Assembly (NCBI GenBank): GCA_024230675.1
Contig: JAAERE010000083.1
Coordinates: 1 to 35,799 of the forward strand
Direction: 5' to 3'
Source of the DNA: a bacterium
GTDB lineage: Bacteria > Zixibacteria > MSB-5A5 > GN15 > FEB-12
Length of the DNA stretch: 35,799 nucleotides
Under the pieces are notes generated by a model that made no database searches, was not told where the DNA came from, and was given only the letters and a program-made list of their open reading frames with translations. Positions within the stretch are counted from its first letter, which is position 1. The number at the start of each line of letters is the position of its first letter. This document shows positions 17,820-28,477 of this stretch, in pieces. Made by a program: the position numbers and the translations under genes.

Positions 17820-20800
17820 ATGTCGACAGTCGCAAAGCCTGCATTAAGAGAAGCCCTTCGGGAGAGAATTCTGGTTCTCGACGGTGCTATGGGGACCATG
17901 ATCCAGTCCTACGGCCTTGGGGAGGAGGACTTTCGGGGAAGCCGCTTCGCGGATCACTCCTGCGACCTTCAGGGCGACAACGACCTCCTGTCGTTGACTC
18001 GCCCGGATGTTATCGAGGCTATCCATCGAGCCTATCTTGAGGCCGGGGCCGACATCATCTCGACCAACACGTTTAACGCCAACGCCGTTTCGCAGACGGA
18101 CTACAAGACCGAGGCTTTGGCCCGTGAAATGAACGTTGAATCCGCTCGGCTGGCGCGACGGGCGGCCGACGCCTTAACTCTCGAGACTCCAGACAGGCCC
18201 CGGTACGTAGCGGGCGTGCTGGGGCCGACCAATCGTACTTGCTCAATATCGCCGGATGTCGAACGCCCAGGATTCCGCAACGCCTGCTTCGACGACATGT
18301 GCAGCGCCTACAGGGAGCAGGCCGAAGGGCTTATTGAGGGCGGCGCCGATATTCTGATGGTCGAAACGGTTTTCGATACGCTCAACGCCAAGGCCGGACT
18401 GTACGCGATTCTGGATCTGCTCCGCCAGGAGGAACTGGATATTCCGATCTGGATTTCGGGGACCATTACGGATGCCAGCGGCCGCACTCTTTCCGGCCAG
18501 ACCACCGAAGCGTTCTGGACTTCGGTGCGCCACGCCGATCCGGTATGCATCGGTCTGAACTGCGCTCTGGGAGCTGAGACGCTGCGTCCCTATCTGGAAG
18601 ACCTGGCTCGATTGTCAGATACGCCGGTATCGGTCCACCCCAACGCCGGTCTTCCGAATGAATTTGGGCAGTACGACGATACACCCGAGCACATGGCCGC
18701 CCTGCTGGGTGATTTTGCCCGCAGCGGCCTGGTGAACGTAGTGGGCGGCTGTTGCGGTTCAACTCCCGACCACATACGGGCGATGGTCGCAGCTGTCGAA
18801 AGCGTTGCCCCTCGCAAGCCTGTGAAGACAGAGCCATATAGTCGGTTGAGCGGTTTGGAGCCGCTGACGGTTCGTCCCGACTCCTTGTTTGTATACGTCG
18901 GCGAGCGCACCAACGTGGCCGGTTCGGCCAGGTTCGCTCGTCTCATCAAGGACCGGGAGTACGAGGAGGCCCTCGAAGTTGCCCGTCAGCAGGTCGCCAG
19001 CGGCGCCCAGATAATTGACGTCAACATGGACGAGGCTTTGCTCGATTCACAGGAGGCTATGGTCGAGTTCCTGAACCTGTTGGCCTCGGACCCCGACATC
19101 TGCCGCGTACCGGTTATGATCGATTCGTCCCGTTGGGAGGTGATCGAAGCCGGGTTGAAGTGTCTTCAGGGAAAGGGGATCGTAAACTCGATCAGCCTCA
19201 AGGACGGCGAGGCCGATTTCAAGGACAAGGCGACCCGAATCCACATGTATGGCGCGGCGGTGATTGTCATGGCCTTTGACGAAGAAGGACAGGCCGACAC
19301 GTTGAACCGAAAAGTCTCGATCTGTGAACGGGCCTACAAAATCCTGGTAGAGGACGTCGGACTGCCCCCACAGAACATAGTATTCGATCCCAATATTTTT
19401 GCTGTCGGTACCGGACTCGACGAGCACGCCAACTATGCTGTCGATTATATCGAAGCCTGCCGGGCAATCAAGGCTCAACTGCCGCACGCACTGGTGAGCG
19501 GAGGGGTCAGCAATCTGTCGTTTGCTTTCAGAGGCAACAACCGAGTTCGCGAGGCTATGCACTCGGTCTTTCTCTACCACGCCGTCGCCGCCGGCATGGA
19601 TATGGGGATTGTCAACGCCGGACAGCTGGCCGTCTACGATGAACTCCCCGAGGACCTTCGCACGGCCGCCGAGGACGTGATACTCAATCGTGATCCCGAT
19701 GCCACCTCACGCTTGACAGAACTGGCCGCGGTGACGAATAAGGGCGGCAAGGGGGAGACCGTCGCCGATGCCTGGCGAGGGGAGTCGGTCGAGGAGAGAT
19801 TGTCGCACGCCCTGGTAAACGGAATTACGAAGCATATCGAAAGCGACACACTGGAGATGCTGGCAAAAGCCGGCAACCCTCTTCAGGTTATCGAAGGTCC
19901 GCTGATGGACGGAATGAATGTGGTCGGGGAGCTCTTCGGCGCGGGCAAGATGTTCCTGCCTCAGGTTGTCCGAAGCGCTCGGGTTATGAAAAAGGCGGTA
20001 GGCGTATTGCTCCCCTATCTGGACGAAGAGAGGACAGAGAAGGCCTTGAAGGGGCGGGGAAAGGTCCTTCTCGCTACGGTCAAGGGCGATGTCCACGACA
20101 TCGGCAAAAATATCGTCGGCGTGGTCCTGGGCTGCAACAATTACCAGATCATTGATCTGGGCGTTTCGGTGGCGATCGACGATATTCTGGCGGCGGCTCA
20201 GAAGAAAGATGTCGACATCATTGGCCTCAGCGGACTCATCACACCCTCGCTTGACGAGATGGCACGGGCGGCAGGAGAGATGGAACGTAGGGGTTTCAAA
20301 ACTCCTCTGATCATCGGAGGTGCCACAACCTCGAGAGTCCACACGGCGGTCAAGGTTGAGCCGGCTTATCGCAGTAGCACTGTGCACGTTGTCGATGCCT
20401 CCCGGGCGGTGCAAGTGGTCAGCAATCTACTGAGCGACGAGAAACGCCCCGCCTATATCGAGGCCGTTCGCCGGGACTACGCCGTTGTTCGCGACCAGCA
20501 TGAGCGTCGCCAGGCCGAGCGGACGATCGTGTCTATCGACGAGGCCCGCAATCTTGGGCGGAAGGTCTCTTTCGACGGCTACCGTCCTGAGGCCCCTCGA
20601 GGTCCGGGGATTACCGAGTTTTCGGACTGCCCGCTGGAAGAATTGGTCCCCTGCATAGACTGGACACCGTTTTTTGCAGCCTGGGAGCTGCCCGGTCGTT
20701 ACCCTGCCATTCTTGAGTACAAACACTTGGGTGACCAGCCGGCCCGGCTGTTTGAGGATGCCCAGGAGATGTTGGGGCGTATCTGTGATGAAAAGCTGCT

Positions 20801-21545
20801 GGCCGCCCGTGCGATTGTCGGACTAGTACCGGCCAATTCTGTGGGGGACGACATTGAGGTGTACGCCGATGCCGACCGCTCGCAAACGGCCGCGATCTTC
20901 CGCTTTCTCCGACAGCAGCGGGACCGGGGGAACGGCCGAGGGTTCGCCTGTCTGGCCGATTTTGTCGCCAGTCGCGAATCCGGAATCGAGGATTACCTGG
21001 GATTGTTTGCTGTATCCGCTGGTTTTGGCGCCCGCAAGGCCGCCGACGAATTCTCTCGCCTCAACGACGATTACGGCAGTATCATGCTAAAAACACTGGC
21101 GGATCGGTTGGCTGAGGCTCTCGCAGAGAGGCTACATCAGCGAGTGCGGACCGACCTTTGGGGCTACGATCCTCAAGAGAGCCTTGACAACGAACACCTG
21201 ATTGCTGAGAAGTACCGAGGCATTCGTCCGGCGCCAGGATATCCGGCCTGCCCTGACCATACTGAAAAGCGCACTCTATTTGGTCTGCTGGGTGTGAAAG
21301 AGCGAATTGGCGTTAGTCTGACCGAGAGCTGCGTAATGGAACCGGCCGCCTCGGTGAGCGGCTTCTATTTTGCGCATCCGGATTCGCGATATTTCAGCGT
21401 TGGGCGGATTGGGAAAGACCAGATTGCCGACTACGCCCGCCGCAAGGATATGCCAATAGCCGAGATTGAACGCTGGCTTTCGCCCAATCTAGCCTACGAG
21501 CCGCTGCCTGAGGCAGACTCGTCTGAAACAACAAGTAAAGGATAG
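17820..21545 (+). CDS. metH: Cobalamin-dependent methionine synthase
   Basis: Transfers the methyl group of 5-methyltetrahydrofolate to homocysteine through methylcobalamin. Full length (1241 aa) with all four modules in order. The homocysteine domain (~10-325) has the zinc cysteines C248 (GLNCALG), C311 and C312 (GGCCGS). The folate domain (~355-640) starts [14 protein letters not shown]. The B12 module (~655-890) contains the cobalt-ligand motif D757-x-H759-x-x-G762 (GDVHDIGKN). The C-terminal reactivation domain (~915-1230) contains '[20 protein letters not shown]'. These key positions match E. coli MetH numbering almost exactly. Reactivation would use S-adenosylmethionine and an electron donor not encoded here. 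It is followed at once by metF, which supplies its methyl donor. Confidence 0.98.
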   Translation: MSTVAKPALREALRERILVLDGAMGTMIQSYGLGEEDFRGSRFADHSCDLQGDNDLLSLTRPDVIEAIHRAYLEAGADIISTNTFNANAVSQTDYKTEALAREMNVESARLARRAADALTLETPDRPRYVAGVLGPTNRTCSISPDVERPGFRNACFDDMCSAYREQAEGLIEGGADILMVETVFDTLNAKAGLYAILDLLRQEELDIPIWISGTITDASGRTLSGQTTEAFWTSVRHADPVCIGLNCALGAETLRPYLEDLARLSDTPVSVHPNAGLPNEFGQYDDTPEHMAALLGDFARSGLVNVVGGCCGSTPDHIRAMVAAVESVAPRKPVKTEPYSRLSGLEPLTVRPDSLFVYVGERTNVAGSARFARLIKDREYEEALEVARQQVASGAQIIDVNMDEALLDSQEAMVEFLNLLASDPDICRVPVMIDSSRWEVIEAGLKCLQGKGIVNSISLKDGEADFKDKATRIHMYGAAVIVMAFDEEGQADTLNRKVSICERAYKILVEDVGLPPQNIVFDPNIFAVGTGLDEHANYAVDYIEACRAIKAQLPHALVSGGVSNLSFAFRGNNRVREAMHSVFLYHAVAAGMDMGIVNAGQLAVYDELPEDLRTAAEDVILNRDPDATSRLTELAAVTNKGGKGETVADAWRGESVEERLSHALVNGITKHIESDTLEMLAKAGNPLQVIEGPLMDGMNVVGELFGAGKMFLPQVVRSARVMKKAVGVLLPYLDEERTEKALKGRGKVLLATVKGDVHDIGKNIVGVVLGCNNYQIIDLGVSVAIDDILAAAQKKDVDIIGLSGLITPSLDEMARAAGEMERRGFKTPLIIGGATTSRVHTAVKVEPAYRSSTVHVVDASRAVQVVSNLLSDEKRPAYIEAVRRDYAVVRDQHERRQAERTIVSIDEARNLGRKVSFDGYRPEAPRGPGITEFSDCPLEELVPCIDWTPFFAAWELPGRYPAILEYKHLGDQPARLFEDAQEMLGRICDEKLLAARAIVGLVPANSVGDDIEVYADADRSQTAAIFRFLRQQRDRGNGRGFACLADFVASRESGIEDYLGLFAVSAGFGARKAADEFSRLNDDYGSIMLKTLADRLAEALAERLHQRVRTDLWGYDPQESLDNEHLIAEKYRGIRPAPGYPACPDHTEKRTLFGLLGVKERIGVSLTESCVMEPAASVSGFYFAHPDSRYFSVGRIGKDQIADYARRKDMPIAEIERWLSPNLAYEPLPEADSSETTSKG

Positions 21546-21549
21546 AGAT

Positions 21550-22491
21550 TTGTACGTACTGGAACACCTGGATCAAGCCCAGAAGCCGTTGTTCAGCTAT
21601 GAGATCATCCCGCCGCCGAGGGGCAAGAGCGCCCGTGACATCCTCGATGTAGTCGAGCAAATATGCTCGCTTGATCCGCCGTTTATCGACGTTACCAGCC
21701 ACTCGGCGGAAGCCCGTTACGAGGAGTTGGGCGACGGTACGGTTCGTCGACGGGTTCGTCGAAAACGCCCAGGGACTATCAGCATCTGCGGCATTATCCA
21801 GAATCGGTACAATATCGATACCGTGCCACACCTGCTCTGTCGTGGGTTCACGCGGGAAGAGACCGAGGATGTGATGATCGAGCTGAACTACCTCGGCATT
21901 CACAACGTGCTGGCTATTCGCGGCGATGAAACCAACTATCGTCGCACGCTGGATTCTTCCCGTTCTACCAACGAATATGCGGTCGATCTGGTCGGACAGC
22001 TGGGTAACCTTCAAAAAGGAAAATATCTGGAGGACATCGCCAATTCCGAACCAATCAACATGTGCATCGGCGTTGGTGGCTATCCGGAGAAGCACAACGA
22101 GTCGCCCAACCTGAAATCAGACATCCGGCATCTGAAGGACAAAATTGAGGCCGGCGCAGATTATGTGGTCACCCAGATGTTTTTTGACAATGCGTATTAT
22201 GTCAAATTCATCAAGGAGTGTCGTCAAGCCGAGCTGTCGGTGCCGATTATCCCCGGAATCAAGGTGATAAACAGCGTACGGCAGCTTACCAGCCTGCCCA
22301 AGAACTTCCACGTTACGATTCCGGACCAGCTAGTGGACGAGATAGAATCAAATCCCAAACACGTCCGCGAGATAGGCGAAAACTGGGCTGTCGCACAGTG
22401 CGGAGACCTGCTGAATTGCGGCGCACGCTGCGTTCATTTCTACATAATGAACGATGCCGGGGCAGTAACTCGTGTGATAAAGCGTTTGTGA
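21550..22491 (+). CDS. metF: 5,10-methylenetetrahydrofolate reductase
   Basis: FAD enzyme (313 aa) reducing methylene-THF to methyl-THF, the substrate of the MetH encoded just upstream. The family pattern is clear: 'SYEIIPPPRGKSARDILDVV' at the N-terminus with the catalytic glutamate, 'IDVTSHSAEARYEELGDGTV', 'LGIHNVLAIRGDETNYRRTL', 'ICVGGYPEKHNE'-like text (CIGVGGYPEKHNESPN) and 'GADYVVTQMFFDNAYYVKFI'. Length and domain are those of the short bacterial MetF without a regulatory domain. The start is a TTG at 21550, with AAAGGA overlapping the end of metH as ribosome binding site; the 4-bp gap implies cotranscription and coupling. Confidence 0.96.
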   Translation: MYVLEHLDQAQKPLFSYEIIPPPRGKSARDILDVVEQICSLDPPFIDVTSHSAEARYEELGDGTVRRRVRRKRPGTISICGIIQNRYNIDTVPHLLCRGFTREETEDVMIELNYLGIHNVLAIRGDETNYRRTLDSSRSTNEYAVDLVGQLGNLQKGKYLEDIANSEPINMCIGVGGYPEKHNESPNLKSDIRHLKDKIEAGADYVVTQMFFDNAYYVKFIKECRQAELSVPIIPGIKVINSVRQLTSLPKNFHVTIPDQLVDEIESNPKHVREIGENWAVAQCGDLLNCGARCVHFYIMNDAGAVTRVIKRL

Positions 22492-22588
22492 CCCTTACTC
22501 CGCACAGTTCGCATGTCGCTATGGCACAAGCGATTGAGCGTGCGATCGAAAATTAGAGCAACTTTGGTCGCCTTTTCTGTAAAATGAG

Positions 22589-22617
22589 TTGACAGGAGGA
22601 GGTCGATTCGTTATCTC
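22589..22617 (+). promoter_or_regulatory. Possible promoter of the FN3/dockerin-like gene
   Basis: A perfect TTGACA (22589-22594), a 17-bp spacer and TATCTC (22612-22617). The -35 box is strong and the -10 box weak. GGAGGAG/CTCCTCC (22595-22601 and 22615-22621) could also form a hairpin over it. Confidence 0.35.
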
Positions 22618-22677
22618 CTCCGACGTACTTACCTATCTGACTCGGATGGTCCAACATACAGGGGGGAATCAACGGCA

Positions 22678-23277
22678 GTGGAAGGCCGGGGTGTGACAAA
22701 ATTACGTGCGGTTCTCTTAACGGTTCTGACAATTCTCTCTGTCGAAGCGCTTCAGGCGGCTTGTTTGACGCTGACCTGGACGGCGCCCGGCGATGACGGC
22801 TATTCCGGTATTGCAGCCCAATACGATATTCGCATGTCAACTTCACCTCTGTCCGCGGACAACTGGGATCAGGCTTCCTCCCTTCAGGGTGTGCCGCGAC
22901 CGGGGGCGGCCGGAGCCAATCAGGCTTTTCTCGTGGCCGGGTTGGTCAGCGGCACGACATATTTCTTCGGATTGCGCACAATTGATGAACGGGACAACTG
23001 GTCGGGGATATCCAACATCGCGATGACGACGGCTCCTGACGATCGCTGCCAGGGATCGGTGGGGAACGTCAACTGCGGTTCCGACGGGATTATCGACATT
23101 TCGGATGTGGCCACGATTGTTGACCATTTATTTCTGAGTTTGCGGCCGCTCTGCTGTCCGGGCGAAGCTGATATCAGTCTCGACGGGGGAAATGTGGTGG
23201 ATATTTCCGACATATCAGCCCTGATCTATTATCTCTTCATCGGTGCCACTGAAACGCCTGCCTGCCCCGCTGAATAA
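22678..23277 (+). CDS. Small secreted FN3-like protein with dockerin-like tail
   Basis: Exported protein of 199 aa. The signal peptide is KLRAVLLTVLTILSVEALQA. Residues ~30-117 resemble one fibronectin type III domain (SLTWTAPGDDG-style start 'LTLTWTAPGDDGYSGIAAQY' and 'VSGTTYFFGLRTIDERDNWS'). Residues ~123-199 are the double dockerin-like module of the cysteine-paired subtype; its second half is degenerate (IYYLFIGATETPACP in place of DNQFLTLTPL..CP). It has no catalytic motif and may be a small display or adaptor protein. The start could be the GTG at 22678 (with GGGGGGA upstream) or the GTG at 22693 (with GGAAGG upstream); both keep the signal peptide. Confidence 0.85.
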   Translation: MEGRGVTKLRAVLLTVLTILSVEALQAACLTLTWTAPGDDGYSGIAAQYDIRMSTSPLSADNWDQASSLQGVPRPGAAGANQAFLVAGLVSGTTYFFGLRTIDERDNWSGISNIAMTTAPDDRCQGSVGNVNCGSDGIIDISDVATIVDHLFLSLRPLCCPGEADISLDGGNVVDISDISALIYYLFIGATETPACPAE

Positions 23278-23371
23278 CTGGATCCATCGTTCCGACGGAG
23301 CGAAGGACGTTCCCTGGAATCGCAACATCATTCCAACTTAAACTGTATTGTGAAACGGCTTTTGATTGCAG

Positions 23372-26300
23372 TTAAGGGCAGTCAACGAGAGGCGTTAGTG
23401 TCAGGAATTGGTTGTCAATAAGCAGTTGAAGGTCGGTGATGTCGACTATGCCATCGGGTTCGGTGTCCGCTTCGGCCTCGCAACACAGAGGCGTCAGGGT
23501 CAGGAACAGGTTGTCGACCAACACCTGAATGTCGGTTATGTCAACGAGATTGTCAGGGCTGCAATTGACATTGCCGGTAGGACCTTGACAGCAATTGACC
23601 GTCACCTCGAAATCAACCGGAATAATCCAGGTGGGCCGATCGGGATCGTTGGATACGACGATCAGTTCGCCCAGATATGTCCCGCCCGACAACTCACTGG
23701 CATCCAGTGTGACATCAATTGAGGCGCTGCCGTACGGTTCGACAGGCACACCGGGGACGACGGTATAGAGCCAGTGGTCGGTACTTATGGCGACCGCCAG
23801 TGAGTCGTGCATGTACGGGGTGTTCGAGAGAATCTCCAGGGCATCCGCGGCGCCGCTTTTCTGTATCCCGACAGTCGACCGGTCAAGGTCCAGATCGCCC
23901 GCATCCATCTCGCCGTATTGCAGGACGATGCGGCCGCTGGGATACAAGATAGCCTGAAAAGTCAGCGAACCAGTTCCTGTCGGGACAAAAGACGCCGGTA
24001 CGTTTTCGAAGCTAACGATGAATCGGTTGTTGGCGACGTCGTGCAAGTAGCGAACGGTGCCGCCGTTCCCGGGATCAAGATTGTCCCACCAGACTGCTAT
24101 CAACGGGCTGGGGAAGAGAGTCGAAGGTAGCGAGCGGTTGAGAGCTTCGGATGATCCGGCATCAAACGTTAGCAGCCCGTTTGAACCGATATACAGATCG
24201 GAATAGACTGTATCATAAAAAGGAAAGTCAAAGCCTATGGCTATGGGACCCGCCCAGTCGTCGTCCGCCAGGCCGACCGCGGTTCCCGTGGTAGAGATAT
24301 CTTGCCAGTCAAAAATCGGTCCACCCGGATCGTCCGAGTCTGTCCAGTAATGGCCGAAGCTGTCCGGCCCCCCGCCGGTGACGCCGAACTCAGGCGAAGG
24401 ATTGTCCCGGGCCCCATCAACGGCCAGTTCGCCGGTGCCGAATCCCTGATCGAATCCCACTGCCTCGACCGCCGCCACGACGTCGGGGTTTGCGGTTTCG
24501 CCGTTGAACATACGGCAAGCTATCTGATAGTCCAACCGTCCCGGGCCATTGTTGGAGATCGTCAGCGGGAGGGTCAGCTGGTGCCATTCATGGACAGAGT
24601 CTTCAATCACCGTGTCGATGATGCTGATGTCAGGGGTGAAGAAATGCAGGCTGACCGGAATGCTCCCGGCCGGGTTCAGGTCGTCGTTGGAGGTAAACGC
24701 CAGGCTGGTGCTGTGATCACCGAAACCCAACTCCTGGCCGTTGGCCGCAACTGTCAGCGCGAGGCTGTCGCCCCCGGGAATAACTTGCTGTTCGGTCGAG
24801 AACGCCAACCAGGAGGAATCGCACTCGAAAGAGACCGTTAGCGTTCCGTCACCCTCGTTGTGAAGCCACAACTGCTGCTCCGAATGATCGCCGGGCTGAA
24901 GACTGTCCGAGAGCGAGGTCTGGCCGAGGGATAAGCCCGGGGTCCCGACCGTGCCATAGCCGCTAAATTCGAGATCGTCAATGTTCCACCCGGAAAACGC
25001 CAGAGCGTCGTCGGTGCTTCCCAAGCCAAACCTGATGCGAAGAGCCGGATTGTAATCGGCGTGGGTGGCCAGATCAAACTGGTGCCGGCTCCACGATGTC
25101 TCCTGGACGGATGCCAGAGGATTTCCGTAAATCCTCACCCAGGACTCGCCGTTGTGAACCTCCAGCAGCGCCATATCGTTGCTATTGCCCTCGACGCCGA
25201 GCCATCGGTAGAAAGTGAATGTCGTGCCGTAAATGTTGCTGCAGTCAATTACTGGCGAAACGACCCATTGCGTCTGGTCAATATCGTGTTCGTAGGTTCC
25301 GGCGGGGGAGAGGTCGTTCCCAAGGACGCCGTTATCGATTCCGGTCGAATAGTCAAGAGCGGGATCACCGCCGCCCCCGGAAGGAGATGCGATGGTCCAT
25401 TCTGCCGAGCCGCCGAGGCCGGCCCAGCCTCGGTCGGAGGAGAAGTCGTCAGACCAGAAGACGCCCCTGTCTCCAACTATCAACTCGAAATCTATGTCGG
25501 TTGCGAGACCGTTGGGAGTACTGACTTGAAGCGTCAGAGTGCTGGTGTAGCCGAGAGGACATTCATGGTCGGCCCACAAGGCATAGAAGTCCGCAGTGTT
25601 GGCGCCGGTTCCGCTTATCGAGTCGATCGTCGGGAAAGTTCCGGTACTGTCGTCGAGCACAAGATACGGATCGTCCTCGGCGAGGACGGCCGTCACGCCT
25701 ACAGCGTCGCCGCTGCCGGTGTTGCCAAGCGTAACTGTCAGATCGGCGTACTCGTCAGGGTCTAAGATGCCGTCGTCGTCTCCCCAGATTGAATCGTCCA
25801 CCGTGACGAAAACCACGGCCAAGACGGGGGCGTGAGCCTCGATTTCGAAACTGTCAAAAGCTGTATCGGGATAATCGCCGGAGATTTCTAGTTCGAATTC
25901 GATTACGTGACGATCGGGGATGTCAGCAGCAACGTCAAACCCGAAGGCGTCGGCCTCGTAGCGCATACCCCAGTCCGCCAGGATTGTGTCCCAGGCGTGG
26001 GTGCTGTCGGTGACCGTGATATAGGGATCGCTTGTTCTCAGGACCGCCCCCACCGCCAGGGCATCGGCCAGCCCCACATTGAGCAGCCGTACGCCGAGTT
26101 GCACCGACTCACCATAGTCGACCAGACCGTTGCTATTACCGGCTGTGATCTCAACCACGCTGCTGTCAAAAACAACAAACGGCTGGGCCGAGCTTTCCAC
26201 GTAAATGCTGTCGATATAGGGGAGGGCGTTGAACGCCGTTACCGTCAGCGTAACATATGAGGCAACCGGTAGGGCTGATTCAAGAGGGATATTCGCCTGG

Positions 26301-28165
26301 CCGGTGGCGCCGGTATACGCGGCTCCGTAGAGTGTGCCCCCGGCATACAGCGCACACAGGGCGCCGGTTTCGCCCGTCACCTCGCAGTCGAACTCAAGGT
26401 AACCGGTCAGTGCGACCGAGTCGTGGACGACCGTAAGAGTCCGGGCCGAGTCCGTCCGCATCTGAAGCGAAGGATCTCCGAAAATGTGCCAGGTATTGAA
26501 AGTCTTTATCCCGGCAGCATCGTTGAGGTCCATCATCCGGCAGGAACTGTTGAAGCAGATACCTCCGAACGAAGTTTTGGTCTGGGCGGCCAGCAGGTCC
26601 ACCGCCTCATCCTGAGCGTCCATCGGGGGAATCCAGTCCTGATTAATGGACGACATATAGGCCCCTACCGCTCCTGAGGGCTTGCCGTTGTGGGTAGCTC
26701 TCAACCAGGCTTCAGCAAAACAGGTGAGATTGTCGAAATTCCCGTTGCGACAACCTACGCTGTAGATCAGAGGCAGTTTGTCCGTGTTTGACAGGCTGTC
26801 AATGTGAGCCACCGCAAAGCCGGTGGTAGACCAGCCGTAGCTGCTGCCGTGTCCGCAGTAGTTGACCAGGCTCCGCCCTTCGTTGAGCGCAGTTGAAAGG
26901 TCTCCGGTCAGGGCGCCGGGGTCGTATATCTGGTCGACTTGATCGTAGGTGAAGAGAAGCAGGTCGTCGCGGAGGTTGTCGACATGCTCCCAATCGCGCT
27001 CGCCTTCATGGCCGGTCTGTTCCTCGTCAGAGCCGATACCGCAGGCCTTGTGCAGCCAGCTGGAGTTCAGGGGCGTTTTTTCGTAGGCGATCGTTCGCGC
27101 AACCTGGGTTTCAACTTCGGCCACCGACTCCGCTGAGAACCGCCCTATGATAGCGTCGGGATAATCGTCGTTGCCGGCCAGCTTGACGAAACTGGGGTCC
27201 GAGGGTCCGCCGGAAGCGATTAGCGGAGGCAGCTCCGCGTAGTCACCTACCAGCAGCACCCAGGCCAGATTGGTCGAGTCGTAAAAATCCTGAATGTATG
27301 TTTTGAGAGTTGCCGAGTCACCGCCCGTGGACGAATAGTCCACCATCGTGGTACGAATGCCCTTCTGGTTTTTCCACGCGACAAACGGCTCCATCGCGGT
27401 ATAGAAGGAATCGTAAACGACTACCAGCATGTCGCCGGCCTCGGCCACCGGAGTATATTCGGCTGCCAGGCTCTGGGGTTCGGCAAGATTGATGAACTGT
27501 CGATCATAAATAAGGTCGAACTCCGGAACCGGGCGGCGGGTCTCCGGCAGATCGCTCAGCACGTTGAACACACCCGGGCCGTCGGCTACTACCTCCACCG
27601 TGATACTGGTGTAGACTCGGAGCGTTCTGGTAGAAGGATGATACTGGAAGGCGTTCAGTTCCAGCACCACCGCTCGCTGGTCTCTCAGGATGTAGGGCTC
27701 CCGCAGCTCGGCGACCTTCTCCGGGTACCAGGCGGAAGTCTGGTACACCGGGCCAAGTACGTAGGGCACATCGTCCGGGTTGATCGTTCGGGAGAAGCTT
27801 CCCTTGGATGGCGCCACAGGAGTGTTCTCATAGTCGGTGTATTCGGCCGCCAGAATGTTGACCGTCATCGCGGCGTTGTCGGGAATTACCAGGCTTCGGC
27901 AGATGCGCGGAAGTTCTGGTTCACCTTCGAAAAGCCGTACCGATTCCCGGCCGGTACTTATGCGCCAGTAGGTCTGCCCGGCGATATCCACCGGGGCGCG
28001 ATCAAAAGCACTAACTCTGATTGTGATAACGGACCGTGCTTTGGAAGCCGTTTCTACCTGCTGACTGATGTCCTCGGCCACTTTGCGGAACTCTATGCGC
28101 TCTGCGGAGGCCGCAGTTGTAGCCACTATCAATATGAGCAGCAGTCTTAGCAGAGTGTAGCGCAT
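23372..28165 (-). CDS. Secreted gingipain-type C25 cysteine protease with dockerin-like tail
   Basis: Very large (1597 aa) exported protease. The signal peptide is at 1-21, followed by a propeptide-like beta region (~22-240). The C25 catalytic domain (~243-560) opens with 'DMLVVVYDSFYTAMEPFVAW' and has the catalytic pair H439 (NYCGHGSSYG) and C472 (YSVGCRNGNFD). Downstream are beta-sandwich regions with CARDB-like repeats (~650-900, 'SNGLVDYGESVQLGVRLLNV'), a jelly-roll domain with 'DQTQWVVSPVIDCSNIYGTT', and Ig-like modules. The last ~73 residues are the double dockerin-like module ending NQFLTLTPLVDCP. Gingipains of Bacteroidota usually end in a type IX secretion CTD; here the dockerin-like module occupies that place. 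It is transcribed alone and is convergent with the FN3 gene. Confidence 0.92.
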   Translation of the reverse strand: MRYTLLRLLLILIVATTAASAERIEFRKVAEDISQQVETASKARSVITIRVSAFDRAPVDIAGQTYWRISTGRESVRLFEGEPELPRICRSLVIPDNAAMTVNILAAEYTDYENTPVAPSKGSFSRTINPDDVPYVLGPVYQTSAWYPEKVAELREPYILRDQRAVVLELNAFQYHPSTRTLRVYTSITVEVVADGPGVFNVLSDLPETRRPVPEFDLIYDRQFINLAEPQSLAAEYTPVAEAGDMLVVVYDSFYTAMEPFVAWKNQKGIRTTMVDYSSTGGDSATLKTYIQDFYDSTNLAWVLLVGDYAELPPLIASGGPSDPSFVKLAGNDDYPDAIIGRFSAESVAEVETQVARTIAYEKTPLNSSWLHKACGIGSDEEQTGHEGERDWEHVDNLRDDLLLFTYDQVDQIYDPGALTGDLSTALNEGRSLVNYCGHGSSYGWSTTGFAVAHIDSLSNTDKLPLIYSVGCRNGNFDNLTCFAEAWLRATHNGKPSGAVGAYMSSINQDWIPPMDAQDEAVDLLAAQTKTSFGGICFNSSCRMMDLNDAAGIKTFNTWHIFGDPSLQMRTDSARTLTVVHDSVALTGYLEFDCEVTGETGALCALYAGGTLYGAAYTGATGQANIPLESALPVASYVTLTVTAFNALPYIDSIYVESSAQPFVVFDSSVVEITAGNSNGLVDYGESVQLGVRLLNVGLADALAVGAVLRTSDPYITVTDSTHAWDTILADWGMRYEADAFGFDVAADIPDRHVIEFELEISGDYPDTAFDSFEIEAHAPVLAVVFVTVDDSIWGDDDGILDPDEYADLTVTLGNTGSGDAVGVTAVLAEDDPYLVLDDSTGTFPTIDSISGTGANTADFYALWADHECPLGYTSTLTLQVSTPNGLATDIDFELIVGDRGVFWSDDFSSDRGWAGLGGSAEWTIASPSGGGGDPALDYSTGIDNGVLGNDLSPAGTYEHDIDQTQWVVSPVIDCSNIYGTTFTFYRWLGVEGNSNDMALLEVHNGESWVRIYGNPLASVQETSWSRHQFDLATHADYNPALRIRFGLGSTDDALAFSGWNIDDLEFSGYGTVGTPGLSLGQTSLSDSLQPGDHSEQQLWLHNEGDGTLTVSFECDSSWLAFSTEQQVIPGGDSLALTVAANGQELGFGDHSTSLAFTSNDDLNPAGSIPVSLHFFTPDISIIDTVIEDSVHEWHQLTLPLTISNNGPGRLDYQIACRMFNGETANPDVVAAVEAVGFDQGFGTGELAVDGARDNPSPEFGVTGGGPDSFGHYWTDSDDPGGPIFDWQDISTTGTAVGLADDDWAGPIAIGFDFPFYDTVYSDLYIGSNGLLTFDAGSSEALNRSLPSTLFPSPLIAVWWDNLDPGNGGTVRYLHDVANNRFIVSFENVPASFVPTGTGSLTFQAILYPSGRIVLQYGEMDAGDLDLDRSTVGIQKSGAADALEILSNTPYMHDSLAVAISTDHWLYTVVPGVPVEPYGSASIDVTLDASELSGGTYLGELIVVSNDPDRPTWIIPVDFEVTVNCCQGPTGNVNCSPDNLVDITDIQVLVDNLFLTLTPLCCEAEADTEPDGIVDITDLQLLIDNQFLTLTPLVDCP

Positions 28166-28287
28166 CCGAGCCCCAGACCGGTACAGTTACCGGACATCTT
28201 TCGTAAACGGGTGTTTGCGTGGCATATTTCAGATACGCCACAAAACAGGTAGTAATTTGTGCCTATGTCATTCCAGTATAACACTAT

Positions 28288-28315
28288 AATATACTAAGGA
28301 TCGGCAATTTTTCAA
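28288..28315 (-). promoter_or_regulatory. Promoter of the C25 protease gene
   Basis: Minus-strand TTGAAA (28315-28310), 16-bp spacer, TATATT (28293-28288). The surroundings are AT-rich compared with the rest of the window. The leader would be about 115 bases. Confidence 0.5.
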
Positions 28316-28410
28316 GATAATTAGAGGTTGGGGACAGATTCTCGTCCAGACTCAGAATCTGCGTCGATCCGAAACTGGTTCCAGGGCAGCTTCTTAAGGA
28401 GAAAAACAGG

Positions 28411-28440
28411 ACGGCCATCGCCCAAAACAGCGATGGCCGT
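28411..28440 (-). terminator. Rho-independent terminator of the sialidase-like gene
   Basis: Inverted repeat ACGGCCATCG (28411-28420) / CGATGGCCGT (28431-28440), extended by one C-G pair, 8-base inner loop. On the minus strand it is followed by CCTGTTTTTCTCC, a good T-tract, 37 bp past the stop. Confidence 0.65.
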
Positions 28441-28477
28441 GTTAGCTTCTGCATCCCATACTATATCAAAAACCACG

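Larger units (their letters stand above)
28166..28477. other. Intergenic region between the sialidase-like and C25 protease genes
   Basis: 312 bases without a gene. From left to right on the plus strand it holds, after the protease start, a short hairpin CCGGTA/TACCGG (28178-28193), the protease promoter, a GGGGACAGATTCT element with an 8-bp inverted repeat (28335-28361), and the terminator of the sialidase-like gene. Confidence 0.5.
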
